Shown here piece after piece: positions 17,296-26,226 of a stretch of 64,000 bases of DNA. The translations under genes were made by a program, and so were the position numbers. How positions within the stretch are numbered: the first letter of the stretch is position 1; each line of letters begins with the position of its first letter. Location of the stretch: NCBI GenBank assembly GCA_021802825.1, contig JAJZRG010000017.1, forward strand, positions 1-64,000. Direction: 5' to 3'. A model generated the notes under the pieces. The model was not told the DNA's origin and ran no database searches. It worked only from the letters and a program-made list of their open reading frames with translations. This DNA comes from Chloroflexota bacterium (GTDB lineage Bacteria > Chloroflexota > Limnocylindria > Limnocylindrales > CSP1-4).

Positions 17296-19098
17296 CTACG
17301 CCGGATACCCCCCTGCCGCGAGCACCGCCGCCGCGACGCCGCGCGCCAGCGGGACCCGGTCGATCGGGTCGCTGCGAAGCAGGCGCCGGACGCCCGCCTG
17401 CAGGACCCGTGCGTCGTCGCCGGTCGCCACGCTGGCGGCCAGCGTCCGGGCCGTGACTTCCGCCCCGCCGATCCGATCGGCGACGGCAAGCCTGGCCAGC
17501 TCCCGATGCACGTCGGCCCGAGCTGGCGCGTCGGACACGGCCTGCTCGGCGCGCAGGACCGTCGATTCGAGCGCGAGCACCGCGATCGACAGGTCCGCGA
17601 TGCCGGCCAGGGTCTCCTGCTGCTCCTCGAGCCCGGTCCCGAACCGCTGGACGGCGGCGCCGGCCAGGAGCAGCGTGACCTGGCGCAGCCCGTCGACCAG
17701 GCCCGCCTCGGTGGCCAAGGAGCGCTCGCCAGCCATCCCCGTGTCGCCGGCCGGGCCGGCGAGCAGGGCTTCCTGCGCGCGGCGCGCCGGGCCGAGCAGG
17801 TCGAGTCGGCCGGTCATGGCCCGCTTGAGCAGCGTGCCGGGGATCAGCAGCCGGTTGATCTCGTTGGTCCCCTCCCAGATCCGGTTGATCCGGGCGTCGC
17901 GATACGCCTGCGCCGCCGGGTACTCCTCGATGTAGCCATACCCGCCGTGAACCTGGACGAGCTCGTCCACGACGGCGTCGAGCTCCTCCGACGCGAGGAT
18001 CTTGGCGATGGAGCACTCGACCGCCAGCTCCTCGAGCGCCGTGCGGACGCCGTCAGGCCCCGCAGCCTCGGCGCCCTCGAGGCGAGCGTCGAGTAGGCCG
18101 GCAATGCGGTACACGACCGACTCGGTGACGTACGTCCGCACCGCCATGTCCGCGAGCATGCCCGCGACCAGCGGAAAGCCGGCGATCGCCCGCCCGAATG
18201 CCTTGCGCTCGGAGGCATACGCCGCCGCGATGCCCACCGACGGCTTCATCGCGCCGAGCGCCGCCGCGGCCAGCTTGAAACGGCCGACATTGAGCACGTT
18301 GAACGCCACGCGGTGCCCTTTGCCCACCTCGCCGAGGAGGTTCTCGGCCGGAACAACGGCGCCGTCGAAGGTCAGCGGACAGGTGGACGTGCCGTGGATG
18401 CCGAGCTTGTGCTCCTCCGGCCCGATCTCGAGACCCGGCGTGCCCCGCTCCACGAGGAAGGCTGTGAAGTGCTCGCCGTCGACCTTGGCGTAGACGGTGA
18501 ACAGGTCGGCGAAGCCGGCGTTGGTGATGAACTGCTTGCTGCCGTCCAGCCGCCACCACCCGTCCTGCTGGCGCGTCGCCCGCGTGCGGATCCCCTGCGC
18601 GTCGGACCCGGTGCCGGGCTCGGTCAGCGCGTACGCCGCCACCTTCGTCCCATCGGCGAGACCGGGCAGGTACCGGCGCCGCTGGTCATCGGTGCCGAAG
18701 AACACGAGCGGCAGCGTGCCGATGCCGGTGTGCGCGCTGAACGTGACGGCGAACGACCCGGCGCCCGCGATCGCCTCGGTAACCGCGACGCTGGTCGTCT
18801 TGTCCAGACCGACCCCGCCGAAGGCCTCGGGAACATCGATGCCGAGATAGCCCTCGCGCCCCAGAATGGCGAGCATCTCGCGATGCGCCGCGTAGTCCCT
18901 GGCCTCGAGCCGCTCGCGACGGGGCGCGGCCTCGCGCTCGACGATCGTCGCCGCGGACCGCCGGATGGCCCGCTGCTCCTCGGTCAGCCGCTCGGGCGTC
19001 GGCATGTCGCCCACCGCCGCCGCCTCCACGAGGAAGGCGCCCCCGGGCCGCGCCGCCAGCTGCTTGCCCGTCGCCGGGCCAGTGGTCTCGACCGTCAC
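17296..19098 (-). CDS. fadE: Acyl-CoA dehydrogenase (FadE/YusJ-like)
   Basis: FAD-dependent enzyme for the first step of beta-oxidation. The protein of 600 aa has an extended C-terminal domain, as in Bacillus FadE (about 594 aa). Motifs: '[18 protein letters not shown]' (FAD/substrate site), '[17 protein letters not shown]', '[15 protein letters not shown]' and '[18 protein letters not shown]'. The GTG start overlaps the thiolase stop as GTGA. The frame stays open far upstream antisense-like into the thiolase gene; that extension is not real. Confidence 0.93.
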   Translation of the reverse strand: MTVETTGPATGKQLAARPGGAFLVEAAAVGDMPTPERLTEEQRAIRRSAATIVEREAAPRRERLEARDYAAHREMLAILGREGYLGIDVPEAFGGVGLDKTTSVAVTEAIAGAGSFAVTFSAHTGIGTLPLVFFGTDDQRRRYLPGLADGTKVAAYALTEPGTGSDAQGIRTRATRQQDGWWRLDGSKQFITNAGFADLFTVYAKVDGEHFTAFLVERGTPGLEIGPEEHKLGIHGTSTCPLTFDGAVVPAENLLGEVGKGHRVAFNVLNVGRFKLAAAALGAMKPSVGIAAAYASERKAFGRAIAGFPLVAGMLADMAVRTYVTESVVYRIAGLLDARLEGAEAAGPDGVRTALEELAVECSIAKILASEELDAVVDELVQVHGGYGYIEEYPAAQAYRDARINRIWEGTNEINRLLIPGTLLKRAMTGRLDLLGPARRAQEALLAGPAGDTGMAGERSLATEAGLVDGLRQVTLLLAGAAVQRFGTGLEEQQETLAGIADLSIAVLALESTVLRAEQAVSDAPARADVHRELARLAVADRIGGAEVTARTLAASVATGDDARVLQAGVRRLLRSDPIDRVPLARGVAAAVLAAGGYPA

Positions 19099-20369
19099 GA
19101 CGCCGCCTCCCTCGTCAACCCGCTCGTCGGCTGGCTCTCGCCCGACGGCTGGCTCTCGCCCGACGGGTCGCGCCCGCGGGCCGGCTGGCGCCCGCCCAGC
19201 CACTCGATGACGCCCGACGCGCCCTGGCCGCCGCCGACGCACATCGTGACCAGGCCGTACCTCGCGTCGCGGCGGGCGAGCTCCGAGAGCGCCTGGACGG
19301 ACAGCTTGGCGCCGGTCGCCCCGAGCGGGTGGCCCAGAGCGATCGCGCCGCCGTTGGGGTTCGTGCGCTCCTCGTCCAGCCCGAGCTTGCGGACGATCGC
19401 CACCACCTGCGCCGCGAACGCCTCGTTGAGCTCGATGACCGAGAGGTCGTCGAGCGTGATGCCGGCCTGGGCGAGCGCCCTCGGGATGGCTTCCACGGGC
19501 CCGATGCCCATGATCTCGGGGTCCACGCCCACGGTCGCGTAGCTGACGAGCCGCCCGAGCGGCGTCAGGCCGAGCTGGGCCGCCCTGGCCCCGCTCATGA
19601 CGACCAGCGCGGCCGCGCCGTCGCTCGTCTGGGAGCTGTTGCCCGCCGTGACGCTGCCACCCACGCGGAACGCGGGCGCGAGGGCGGCCAGGCGCTCGGC
19701 GCTCGTGTCCGCCCGGATGCCCTCGTCCGCGTCGAACAGGCGCTCGCCCGCGGCGGGACGGCCGTCGGTCGTGACGGTGCTCCTGGCACGGACCGGCACG
19801 ATCTCGTCGTGGAAGCGGCCGGCGGCCTGGGCGGCCGCGGCGCGCTGGTGGCTTCGGAGCGCCCAGGCGTCCTGGGCGGCGCGCTCCACGCCGAAGCGCC
19901 CGGCCACCTCCTCGGCGGTCAGGCCCATGTTGAGGAACGCGCCCGGCCACTCGCCGGCGAGGCCCGGGTCGGGGTCGAAGTGCCAGCCGGTCATGGGCAC
20001 GAAACTCATCGACTCCATGCCCGCCGCGATGACCACGTCCGACGTGCCGAAGGCCACCGCCTGCGTGGCCAGTGCCAGCGCCTGGAGGCCCGAGGCGCAG
20101 AAGCGGTTGACGGTCATGGCTGAGGTCGTCTGCGGCAGGCCCGACGCGAGGCCCACGTAGCGCGCGACGTTGAGGCCCTGGGCGCCCTCGGGCATCGCGC
20201 AGCCGAGGACGAGGTCGCCCACCTCCGCCGGGTCGAGGCCGGGCGTGCGCGCCATCGCCTCGCGCACCGCGGCGACGGCGAGGGCCTCCGGCGGCGTCTC
20301 GCGGAGCGCGCCCCGAGGGGCCTTCCCGACCGCCGTCCTGGCGGCGCCGACGATGACGGCATCCTGCAT
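19095..20369 (-). CDS. fadA: Acetyl-CoA acyltransferase (3-ketoacyl-CoA thiolase)
   Basis: Cleaves 3-ketoacyl-CoA to acetyl-CoA and shortened acyl-CoA. Nucleophile C91 is in '[10 protein letters not shown]', the catalytic His is in '[13 protein letters not shown]' and the second Cys is in '[12 protein letters not shown]'. The C-terminus ends in an unusual hydrophilic tail, encoded by a perfect 2 x 18-bp tandem repeat, giving a duplicated 'SGESQP' segment. Length is 424 aa. It starts 16 nt after fadN and its stop overlaps fadE. Confidence 0.95.
   Translation of the reverse strand: MQDAVIVGAARTAVGKAPRGALRETPPEALAVAAVREAMARTPGLDPAEVGDLVLGCAMPEGAQGLNVARYVGLASGLPQTTSAMTVNRFCASGLQALALATQAVAFGTSDVVIAAGMESMSFVPMTGWHFDPDPGLAGEWPGAFLNMGLTAEEVAGRFGVERAAQDAWALRSHQRAAAAQAAGRFHDEIVPVRARSTVTTDGRPAAGERLFDADEGIRADTSAERLAALAPAFRVGGSVTAGNSSQTSDGAAALVVMSGARAAQLGLTPLGRLVSYATVGVDPEIMGIGPVEAIPRALAQAGITLDDLSVIELNEAFAAQVVAIVRKLGLDEERTNPNGGAIALGHPLGATGAKLSVQALSELARRDARYGLVTMCVGGGQGASGVIEWLGGRQPARGRDPSGESQPSGESQPTSGLTREAAS
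19129..19164. repeat. 2 x 18-bp perfect tandem repeat inside fadA 3' end
   Basis: GGCTGGCTCTCGCCCGAC occurs twice in tandem and encodes the duplicated tail of the thiolase. The unit length is a multiple of three, so copy-number changes would keep the frame. Confidence 0.85.
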
Positions 20370-20385
20370 GTCTCTCTCGCCTCGC

Positions 20386-22737
20386 CTAGTTCCGGAGTGG
20401 CTTGCCGGTCTTGAGGGTGTGCCGGATGCGGGCGCGCGTCAGCGGCTCGCCGAGCAGCCGCAGGAACGCCTCGCGCTCGAGGTCGAGCAGGTGGGCCGGC
20501 GCCACCAGGGTCCCCTCGGCCACGTCGCCCCCGCTCATGACGTGGGTGAGCGCCAGCACGATCTTGCGGTCGTGCTCGCTCATCCGCCCGGCCCGCAGCT
20601 CGTTGTAGGTCAGCGTCTCCGCCGCCGCGATCCCCCGCCGGCCCACCACGCGGATCGGCGCGTCCGCTGGCGCCCGGTAGCCGGTCTCGGCCAGGTGCCG
20701 GGCGGTCGCCACGGCGTCGCCCCACTGGCGATCCGGGTCTGCCGTGAGCGAGTCGCAGGGCTGGAGCAGGGCGAGCTCGACGGCCTCCGCGGCCGAGGTC
20801 GCGACCCGGGCGTAGGCGATCGTCTGCAGGGCGGCGCTGAAGAACGCGAACCGGTCAGCGTCAACCCCGCTCGGCACCGCCTCCGCAGCGTGGCGCGCCA
20901 TCATGGTCGAGCCCCCGCCGGCCGGGATCAGCCCGACTCCGGTCTCGACGAGGCCGATGTAGGTCTCGGTCAGGGCCTGGCGCCGATCGGCCGCGAGGCA
21001 GAGCTCGGTCCCTCCGCCCAGCGTCCGCCCGCGCGGCGCCACGACAACAGGGACCGGGGTGAAGCGCATGGCGGTCGTGACGGCCTGGAACAGGCGGACG
21101 GAACGGTCGAGCTGGTCCCACTCGTCCTCCTCGGCCTCCAGCAAGAGGAGGGCGAGGTTGGCCCCGGCCGAGAAGTCAGCCGCGCGCGTCCCCACCACGA
21201 ACCCGTCGTACCTGCGGCTCGCGAGGTCGATGCCGCGGCGCAGCAGGTCCAGGGTGTCGAGGCCGATCAGGTTGAGCTTGGCCGAGAGCTCGCAGCCGAG
21301 GACGCCGTCGCCCAGGTCGAGCAGCACGCCGGAGGCGTTCGACGGGAGACCGCTTGAGGCCGAGTGTCTGGCGTCCAGATCCAGCGCCCCGGCCTGGGCC
21401 GGGTTCGGGTACCACTCGAAGGTCTCGAAGTCGAGCGAGGCGCCGTCGCGATGGAACCCCCCGGGACCCGCCGACGCCAGTCGGAGCACGAGTTCTGGCA
21501 CCGCCGCGCCGGCCGCGGGGAGGAGCGCCGCCAGTCGCTCAACGCCCAGTGCATCCCACTGCTCGAAGGGGCCGAGCTCCCAGCCGAACCCCCAGCGCAT
21601 GCCGCGATCCACCGCCTCGGCGTTCGCGGCCACCTCGGGACCGACCCTCGCAGCGTAGGCGAGCTCCGACGCGGCCAGGCGCCACAGGAAGGCGGCGCTC
21701 GTGTCGGACGACGAGCGCGCCCCCGCCTCGGCGAGCGCGACCAGCCGGCGTCGCAGGTCGGGCTCGGTCCGGGCCAGCTCGACCGCCGCGGAGCGGGGAC
21801 GGCGACGCGGACGGTACTCGAGTGTCCCGAAGTCGAGCGCGAGGATCTCGCCGCCCTGCTTGCGGAAGAACCCGGCGCCGGTCTTCTCGCCCAGCCGCCC
21901 GTCGGCCAACAGCTGGCGCACAATGTCGGGCACGGCGAATTCGGCAGCCTCCGCCTCGTCCTCGAGCGCCGCGCGGCAGTGGTCGGCGACCGCGACCGCG
22001 ACATCGAGGCCGACCAGGTCGAGCGTCCGGAACGTGGCGCTCTTGGGGCGGCCGATCAGCGGGCCGGTCAGCTCGTCGACCTCGTCCGGCCCCAGGCCGA
22101 GCTCCGAGGCGAGCGAGATCGCGCGCAGCAGCCCGTGGACGCCGAGGCGGTTGGCGATGAACGCCGGGCGATCCTTGGCGCGCACCGTCCCCTTGCCGAG
22201 CTGGCGGCTTGCGAACGCCTCGACCCAAGCGATCCGCTCGGGATCGGTGTCGGCGGTGGGGATCAGCTCGAGGAGCCGCGCGTAGCGCGGCGGGTTGAAG
22301 AAGTGGGTGCCGAGGAAAGCCTTGCGGAACCGCTCGCTTCGACCCTCGGCCAGGGTGGCGATCGGGATGCCGGACGTGTTCGAGCTGATCAGGGGCGACG
22401 CGCGCCTCGGGTCCAGGCCGCACAGGGCGGTGTCGATCTGCTCGAAGAGGACGCGCTTTGGGCCCGGCTGCTCGACGACAGCCTCGAGGATCCAGTCGGC
22501 ATCGGCGACGGCCGCATCGAGCGTGTCGAACCCCGCGGTCGTGATCCGGGTGAGGTCCGAGGCGCTGTACAGCGGCGTGGGGCGGAGCTTCGAGACGCGC
22601 TCGAGGCCCGCGGCCGCGGTCCGGGCGTCGAGGTCCAGAAGCCGGACGCGTGAGCCCGCGCCAGCCAGCAGGCAGGCGAGCTGGGCGCCCATCGTCCCGG
22701 CCCCGAGGACGATCGCGTTGCTGACTCGCGGGATCAT
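20386..22737 (-). CDS. fadN: 3-hydroxyacyl-CoA dehydrogenase / enoyl-CoA hydratase fusion (FadN-like)
   Basis: Bifunctional beta-oxidation enzyme of 783 aa. The N-terminal Rossmann domain has 'VLGAGTMGAQLACLLAGAG' and 'LGTHFFNPPRYARLLELIP', which is the HAD signature. The C-terminal half is a crotonase domain with 'GANLALLLLEAEEDEW' and 'GGGTELCLAADRR' (oxyanion region). The order HAD first, hydratase second, and the length match Bacillus FadN rather than E. coli FadB. ATG 22737 lies 11 nt after the TetR stop. Confidence 0.94.
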   Translation of the reverse strand: MIPRVSNAIVLGAGTMGAQLACLLAGAGSRVRLLDLDARTAAAGLERVSKLRPTPLYSASDLTRITTAGFDTLDAAVADADWILEAVVEQPGPKRVLFEQIDTALCGLDPRRASPLISSNTSGIPIATLAEGRSERFRKAFLGTHFFNPPRYARLLELIPTADTDPERIAWVEAFASRQLGKGTVRAKDRPAFIANRLGVHGLLRAISLASELGLGPDEVDELTGPLIGRPKSATFRTLDLVGLDVAVAVADHCRAALEDEAEAAEFAVPDIVRQLLADGRLGEKTGAGFFRKQGGEILALDFGTLEYRPRRRPRSAAVELARTEPDLRRRLVALAEAGARSSSDTSAAFLWRLAASELAYAARVGPEVAANAEAVDRGMRWGFGWELGPFEQWDALGVERLAALLPAAGAAVPELVLRLASAGPGGFHRDGASLDFETFEWYPNPAQAGALDLDARHSASSGLPSNASGVLLDLGDGVLGCELSAKLNLIGLDTLDLLRRGIDLASRRYDGFVVGTRAADFSAGANLALLLLEAEEDEWDQLDRSVRLFQAVTTAMRFTPVPVVVAPRGRTLGGGTELCLAADRRQALTETYIGLVETGVGLIPAGGGSTMMARHAAEAVPSGVDADRFAFFSAALQTIAYARVATSAAEAVELALLQPCDSLTADPDRQWGDAVATARHLAETGYRAPADAPIRVVGRRGIAAAETLTYNELRAGRMSEHDRKIVLALTHVMSGGDVAEGTLVAPAHLLDLEREAFLRLLGEPLTRARIRHTLKTGKPLRN

Positions 22738-22748
22738 CGGCCTGCCCT

Positions 22749-23345
22749 TCAGCTCGCTGTGGCCAGGAAGAGGTCGGCGAAGGACGCGGCGATCTGCTCC
22801 ACGGTCAGGGGGCCGTCGGGCCGGTACCACTGGGTGAACCAGTTGCACGCGGAGAGGATGGCGATCCCGGTCAGGCGGACGTCCGTCGGCCGGAGCGATC
22901 CCGCCTCGAACGCGGCCTGGAGGGTGGCGCGCCACTCGTGCTCGTAGGCGTCGCGGCGCTCGATGAGCTCGGTCCGTCGGGAGGGCGAGAGCGAGCGCAG
23001 CTCGATCTGCACGAGCGCGAGCTCGTCACCGTGGTCCGCGGCGAACGCGAGATGTGCGGCGATGGCACGTCGCAGGCGCTCGACGGCCGTTCCGCGGCCG
23101 TTCAGGACGGGCTCCACCTGGGCTCGCAGTCGCTCAAGCGCGCCGCTGACGATCCACCACAGCAGGTCGTCCTTGGACTCGATGTAGTGGTAGAGGCTGC
23201 CGCGGTTCATGCCCAGGGCCTCGGCCAGGTCCTGCATGGAGGTGGCATGGAAGCCGCGCTCGCGGAACAGGCCGGTCGCGACACGCAGGAGCTCGGCCTC
23301 GCGGGGACGCGTGGCGCTGACCGCGCCTGTCTCTCGCACTGCCAT
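22749..23345 (-). CDS. TetR-family regulator of the fatty-acid operon (FadR/PaaR type)
   Basis: Protein of 198 aa with N-terminal HTH ('EAELLRVATGLFRERGFHAT', 'MNRGSLYHYIESKDDLL') and a C-terminal domain with 'SACNWFTQWYRPDGPLTVEQ', the pattern of TetR repressors that bind acyl-CoA. It heads the fadN-fadA-fadE-synthetase operon. A 16-bp palindrome 49 nt upstream is a probable operator. Derepression by long-chain acyl-CoA is known for the family and inferred here. Confidence 0.9.
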   Translation of the reverse strand: MAVRETGAVSATRPREAELLRVATGLFRERGFHATSMQDLAEALGMNRGSLYHYIESKDDLLWWIVSGALERLRAQVEPVLNGRGTAVERLRRAIAAHLAFAADHGDELALVQIELRSLSPSRRTELIERRDAYEHEWRATLQAAFEAGSLRPTDVRLTGIAILSACNWFTQWYRPDGPLTVEQIAASFADLFLATAS

Positions 23346-23393
23346 CCGGACATGCGCCTCGCTGCTCAGTCCGTCGGGTCGTCCATCTGGGAC

Positions 23394-23409
23394 CCAAACG
23401 AACGTTTGG
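23394..23409. promoter_or_regulatory. Operator candidate of the fad operon
   Basis: CCAAACG-AA-CGTTTGG has perfect 7-bp arms around a 2-nt centre, upstream of the TetR gene. The layout (7 + 2 + 7 with central CGAACG) is the same as the palindrome at 938-953. Confidence 0.6.
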
Positions 23410-23546
23410 TTGGGACGAGGACTCTAGTCCGGCTCGGCATGGCGCGCAAGCCCCCGTTGCATCTCGGTTCATCGCGATCGCGGGCGGGTTCATCGCGGCC
23501 GGCTCTCACGTCGGCCGCCACAGTTCGACGTCGCAGCGGTGTGGCG

Positions 23547-23768
23547 CTCGCCTGGCGAGTGAGCCGCACCCCCGGCCGTTCGGGCGACTCGCCGGGCGAG
23601 TCGGCTGGACGCTATGCCGTTCGCGCCGCTCGCCGGGCGAGTGGCTGGACCGAGGGTGCGTCGATTCGGCTCGCCCAGCGAGCGGGCAACACGGCGGTCG
23701 GCGAATTGCCTGGTGCGCGTATTGCGAGAAACCGCGCGGGCGCGCGACGATACCGCTCGCCCAGCGAG
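23547..23768. repeat. Array of five short palindromes CTCGCC(n)GGCGAG with unique spacers
   Basis: Hairpin units start at 23547, 23585, 23629, 23669 and 23756. The best is CGACTCGCC-G-GGCGAGTCG (23585-23603). Distances of 38, 44, 40 and 87 bp suggest a period near 42 bp with one decayed unit. Spacers differ in sequence. The gap from 23410 to 23868 has no gene, so the array fills the fad/araC intergenic region. It resembles REP-type elements. Confidence 0.65.
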
Positions 23769-23868
23769 TCGGCGCTGTCGCGTCCGGCCGGCCGCGATGG
23801 ACCGGGGTCGCCCGGCCCGGCACCCACCGCCGGATGAGCGATCTCCGCGCATCGCGTAGCGTTACGGG

Positions 23869-24321
23869 ATGAGCCGCGACGTCGAGGACATGAACCGGCG
23901 ACTCCTGCGCGCCCGCGACGCGATGGATCGCTCCTACGCCGAGCCGCTCGACGTCCGGGCCGTGGCAGCGGTGGCCTGCATCTCGCCGGCGCACTTCAGC
24001 CGCAGCTTCCGCGCCGTCTTCGGCGAGACCCCACACCGGTATCTGCAGCGACGCCGCGTCGAGCGCTCCATGTTCCTGCTCCGCGAGACCGACCGGAGCG
24101 TGACGCGGGTCTGCTTCGATGTCGGCTTCACCAGCCTCGGCACCTTCAGTCGGACGTTCCGGGCGATCGTGGGCGAGACACCCTCGGGCTACCGGCACGG
24201 GAATGGTCCGATCGTCGTGCCCCATTGCGTCCAGCTGGCGGCGATGCGGCCCCGGAGTGCGGCCCTCGACCCGGCCCAATCGAGCAGTTCTGGAGAAGCG
24301 GCAGCCGCGATCGCGTCTTAG
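23869..24321 (+). CDS. Short AraC-family regulator (DNA-binding domain only)
   Basis: Protein of 150 aa consisting of the double-HTH AraC domain: 'AVAAVACISPAHFSRSFRAV', 'GETPHRYLQRRRVERS' and 'CFDVGFTSLGTFSRTFRAIV'. There is no N-terminal ligand domain; a Ser/Ala-rich tail follows. Such short AraC proteins are commonly next to glyoxalase-fold genes, as here (44 nt to the VOC gene), and probably regulate them. Signal unknown. Confidence 0.9.
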   Translation: MSRDVEDMNRRLLRARDAMDRSYAEPLDVRAVAAVACISPAHFSRSFRAVFGETPHRYLQRRRVERSMFLLRETDRSVTRVCFDVGFTSLGTFSRTFRAIVGETPSGYRHGNGPIVVPHCVQLAAMRPRSAALDPAQSSSSGEAAAAIAS

Positions 24322-24365
24322 GGTGAGCCGTGTCGCATGGCACCCCAGACAGGAGAAGCGCCCCG

Positions 24366-24797
24366 ATGATCACCAGGCTCAACGTCGCCACCATCTACGT
24401 CCTGGACAAGGACGAGGCCCTCGACTTCTACGTGAACAAGCTCGGGCTCGAGAAGGGCACGGACGTCCGGCAGGGCGACTACCGCTGGCTGACGGTGCGC
24501 GTGCCGGGCCAGCCCGATACCGAGATCGCCCTGGAGCAGCCCGGCTCGCCACTCCACGACCCGGCGACCACGTCGCAGATCCGCGAGCTCATCACGAAGG
24601 GCGCGCTCGGCGGGCTGGTGTTCGTGACCGACGACGCGCGGGATCTCTACCAGAAGCTCAAGGAGCGCGGCGTGACCGACTTCACCCAGGAGCCGACGGA
24701 GCACTTCTACGGGACCGACATGGGCCTGCGCGACCCGTTCGGCAACCCGATCCGGATCCTCCAGCAGGGAAAGGCGCCCCAGAAGGCGTCTGCCTGA
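24366..24797 (+). CDS. VOC-superfamily (glyoxalase/bleomycin-resistance fold) protein
   Basis: Protein of 143 aa with the beta-alpha-beta-beta-beta repeat: 'VATIYVLDKDEALDFYVNKL' at the N-terminus and 'GLRDPFGNPIRILQQ' at the C-terminus, the usual VOC end. AGGAG lies 10 nt before ATG. It is cotranscribed with the short AraC gene. Enzyme versus binding role cannot be told; metal ligands are not fully conserved in what can be seen. Convergent with hmgA. Confidence 0.88.
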   Translation: MITRLNVATIYVLDKDEALDFYVNKLGLEKGTDVRQGDYRWLTVRVPGQPDTEIALEQPGSPLHDPATTSQIRELITKGALGGLVFVTDDARDLYQKLKERGVTDFTQEPTEHFYGTDMGLRDPFGNPIRILQQGKAPQKASA

Positions 24798-24823
24798 GCC
24801 GGCCTCTGGACGCCGGGATCGGG

Positions 24824-24877
24824 GCGAGGGGCGGCCGCACGACGTGCCTCGCGAGGGGCGGCCGCACGACGTGCCTC
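24824..24877. repeat. 2 x 27-bp perfect tandem repeat between convergent genes
   Basis: Two identical adjacent 27-bp units, each containing GCGGCCGCACGACGTGC, between the VOC and hmgA 3' ends. Each unit contains the NotI-like palindrome GCGGCCGC. May act in termination or be a replication slippage product. Confidence 0.8.
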
Positions 24878-24968
24878 TGCAGGAGACGCGCGGCCGTCGA
24901 CACCGGCGCAGTCGGGCCCGGCGTGCTGGGAACCGACCTGGCCCGGGCGGGCAAGCCGGCCCGCCCCG

Positions 24969-26192
24969 TCAGTCGGGAAACGCCTCCGGGCCGCGCTCGG
25001 CGAGTCGGCGGGCGTCCTCGGCGGCCTCGGTTGACTCGAGCCACGTGTACGGGTAGCTCGGGTTCTCGAGCTCTGCGGCCTGCCGGGTCAGGAACAGCGG
25101 CCGGAAGGTGTCCACCATGACCGCCAGCTCCTCGGTGGCCTCCTTGCCGATCGACGCCTCGACCGTCCCCGGGTGCGGCCCGTGCGGGATGCCCGCCGGG
25201 TGGAGCGTGAACGAGGCGATCCCCACCCCGCGCCGGCTCATGAAGTTGCCGGCCACGTAGTAGATGACCTCGTCGCTGTTGATGTTCGAGTGGTTGTACG
25301 GGGCCGGGATCGCGAGCGGGTGGTAGTCGAACTTGCGGGGCACGAACGAGCAGACCACGAAGTTGTGCCCCCCGAAGGTCTGGTGGACGGGCGGCGGCTG
25401 GTGGACGCGACCGGTGATGGGCTGGAAGTTCGCGATGTCGAACGCCAACGGCCAGAGGTAGCCGTCCCAGCCCACGACGTCGAACGGGTGGCTCGCGAAG
25501 TGGTAGGCGGTGTGGCGGCCTCGGGCGCGGACGATGACCCGGTAGTCGCCCTGGTCCCGGTGCGGCTCCCGCAGCTCGGGCACGCGGATGTCGCGCTGCG
25601 AGTACGGCGCGTGCTCGAGCAGCTGGCCGTACTCGTTGCGGTAGCGCCGCGGCGGCTCCAGCTCCGACGGACTCTCGAGGTACAGCATCCGCTGGGCAAC
25701 GCCGTCGTCGGGGTCGAGGCGCCAGGTCGTGCCGATCGGGAGGACCAGGTAGTCGCCGGGGTGGTACCCGAGGTCGCCGAAGCTGGTGCGCAGCACGCCC
25801 GTCCCCTCGTGGACGAACAGCAGCTCGTCGCCCTCGCCGTTGCGGTAGTAGGTGTCGGCGGGCATCGGCCCGGCGGGTCGCACGACGCCCATCACCACGT
25901 CGCTGTTGTGGAACAGCGGCACCCGCCCCGAGAGAGCGTCGCCGGCAGGCTCGATGCCCGCGGCGTCGATCAGCTGGTGGTGATGCGAGCCGTCGTCGGC
26001 GGTCTCGATGCTGACCGGCCCCAGCGGCTCGATCCGCGTCACGCGCGTCGGCGGCACGAGGTGGTACAGGAGCGAGCTCCGGCCGGTGAACCCCTCGACG
26101 CCGAACAGCTCCTCCGCGTACAGGCTGCCGCCGGGCACGCGGTGCTGGGTGTGGCGCGTGGGCGGGACGCTTCCTCGCGAGACGTAGAACAT
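24969..26192 (-). CDS. hmgA: Homogentisate 1,2-dioxygenase
   Basis: Fe(II) ring-cleaving enzyme converting homogentisate to maleylacetoacetate in tyrosine and phenylalanine degradation. 407 aa. The metal and active-site region is visible as 'PYNHSNINSDEVIYYVAGNF' followed by 'HPAGIPHGPHPG', and 'HQTFGGHNFVVCSFVPRKFD' is a family block. It is the last gene of P450-hppD-fahA-hmgA, 34 nt after fahA. Confidence 0.95.
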   Translation of the reverse strand: MFYVSRGSVPPTRHTQHRVPGGSLYAEELFGVEGFTGRSSLLYHLVPPTRVTRIEPLGPVSIETADDGSHHHQLIDAAGIEPAGDALSGRVPLFHNSDVVMGVVRPAGPMPADTYYRNGEGDELLFVHEGTGVLRTSFGDLGYHPGDYLVLPIGTTWRLDPDDGVAQRMLYLESPSELEPPRRYRNEYGQLLEHAPYSQRDIRVPELREPHRDQGDYRVIVRARGRHTAYHFASHPFDVVGWDGYLWPLAFDIANFQPITGRVHQPPPVHQTFGGHNFVVCSFVPRKFDYHPLAIPAPYNHSNINSDEVIYYVAGNFMSRRGVGIASFTLHPAGIPHGPHPGTVEASIGKEATEELAVMVDTFRPLFLTRQAAELENPSYPYTWLESTEAAEDARRLAERGPEAFPD

Positions 26193-26226
26193 GGGACCGC
26201 GGGCCTCCTCGCGTCGGATCTGCCGT

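Noticed and set aside
17296-19950. A single 884-codon protein fused from fadE and upstream sequence
   Set aside because: The extra 284 codons are an out-of-frame reading of the thiolase gene; a GTG with GTGA overlap at 19098 is the natural fadE start.
23547-23768. CRISPR array
   Set aside because: Repeat units are only 13-19 bp and variable, there are no cas genes, and unit spacing is irregular.
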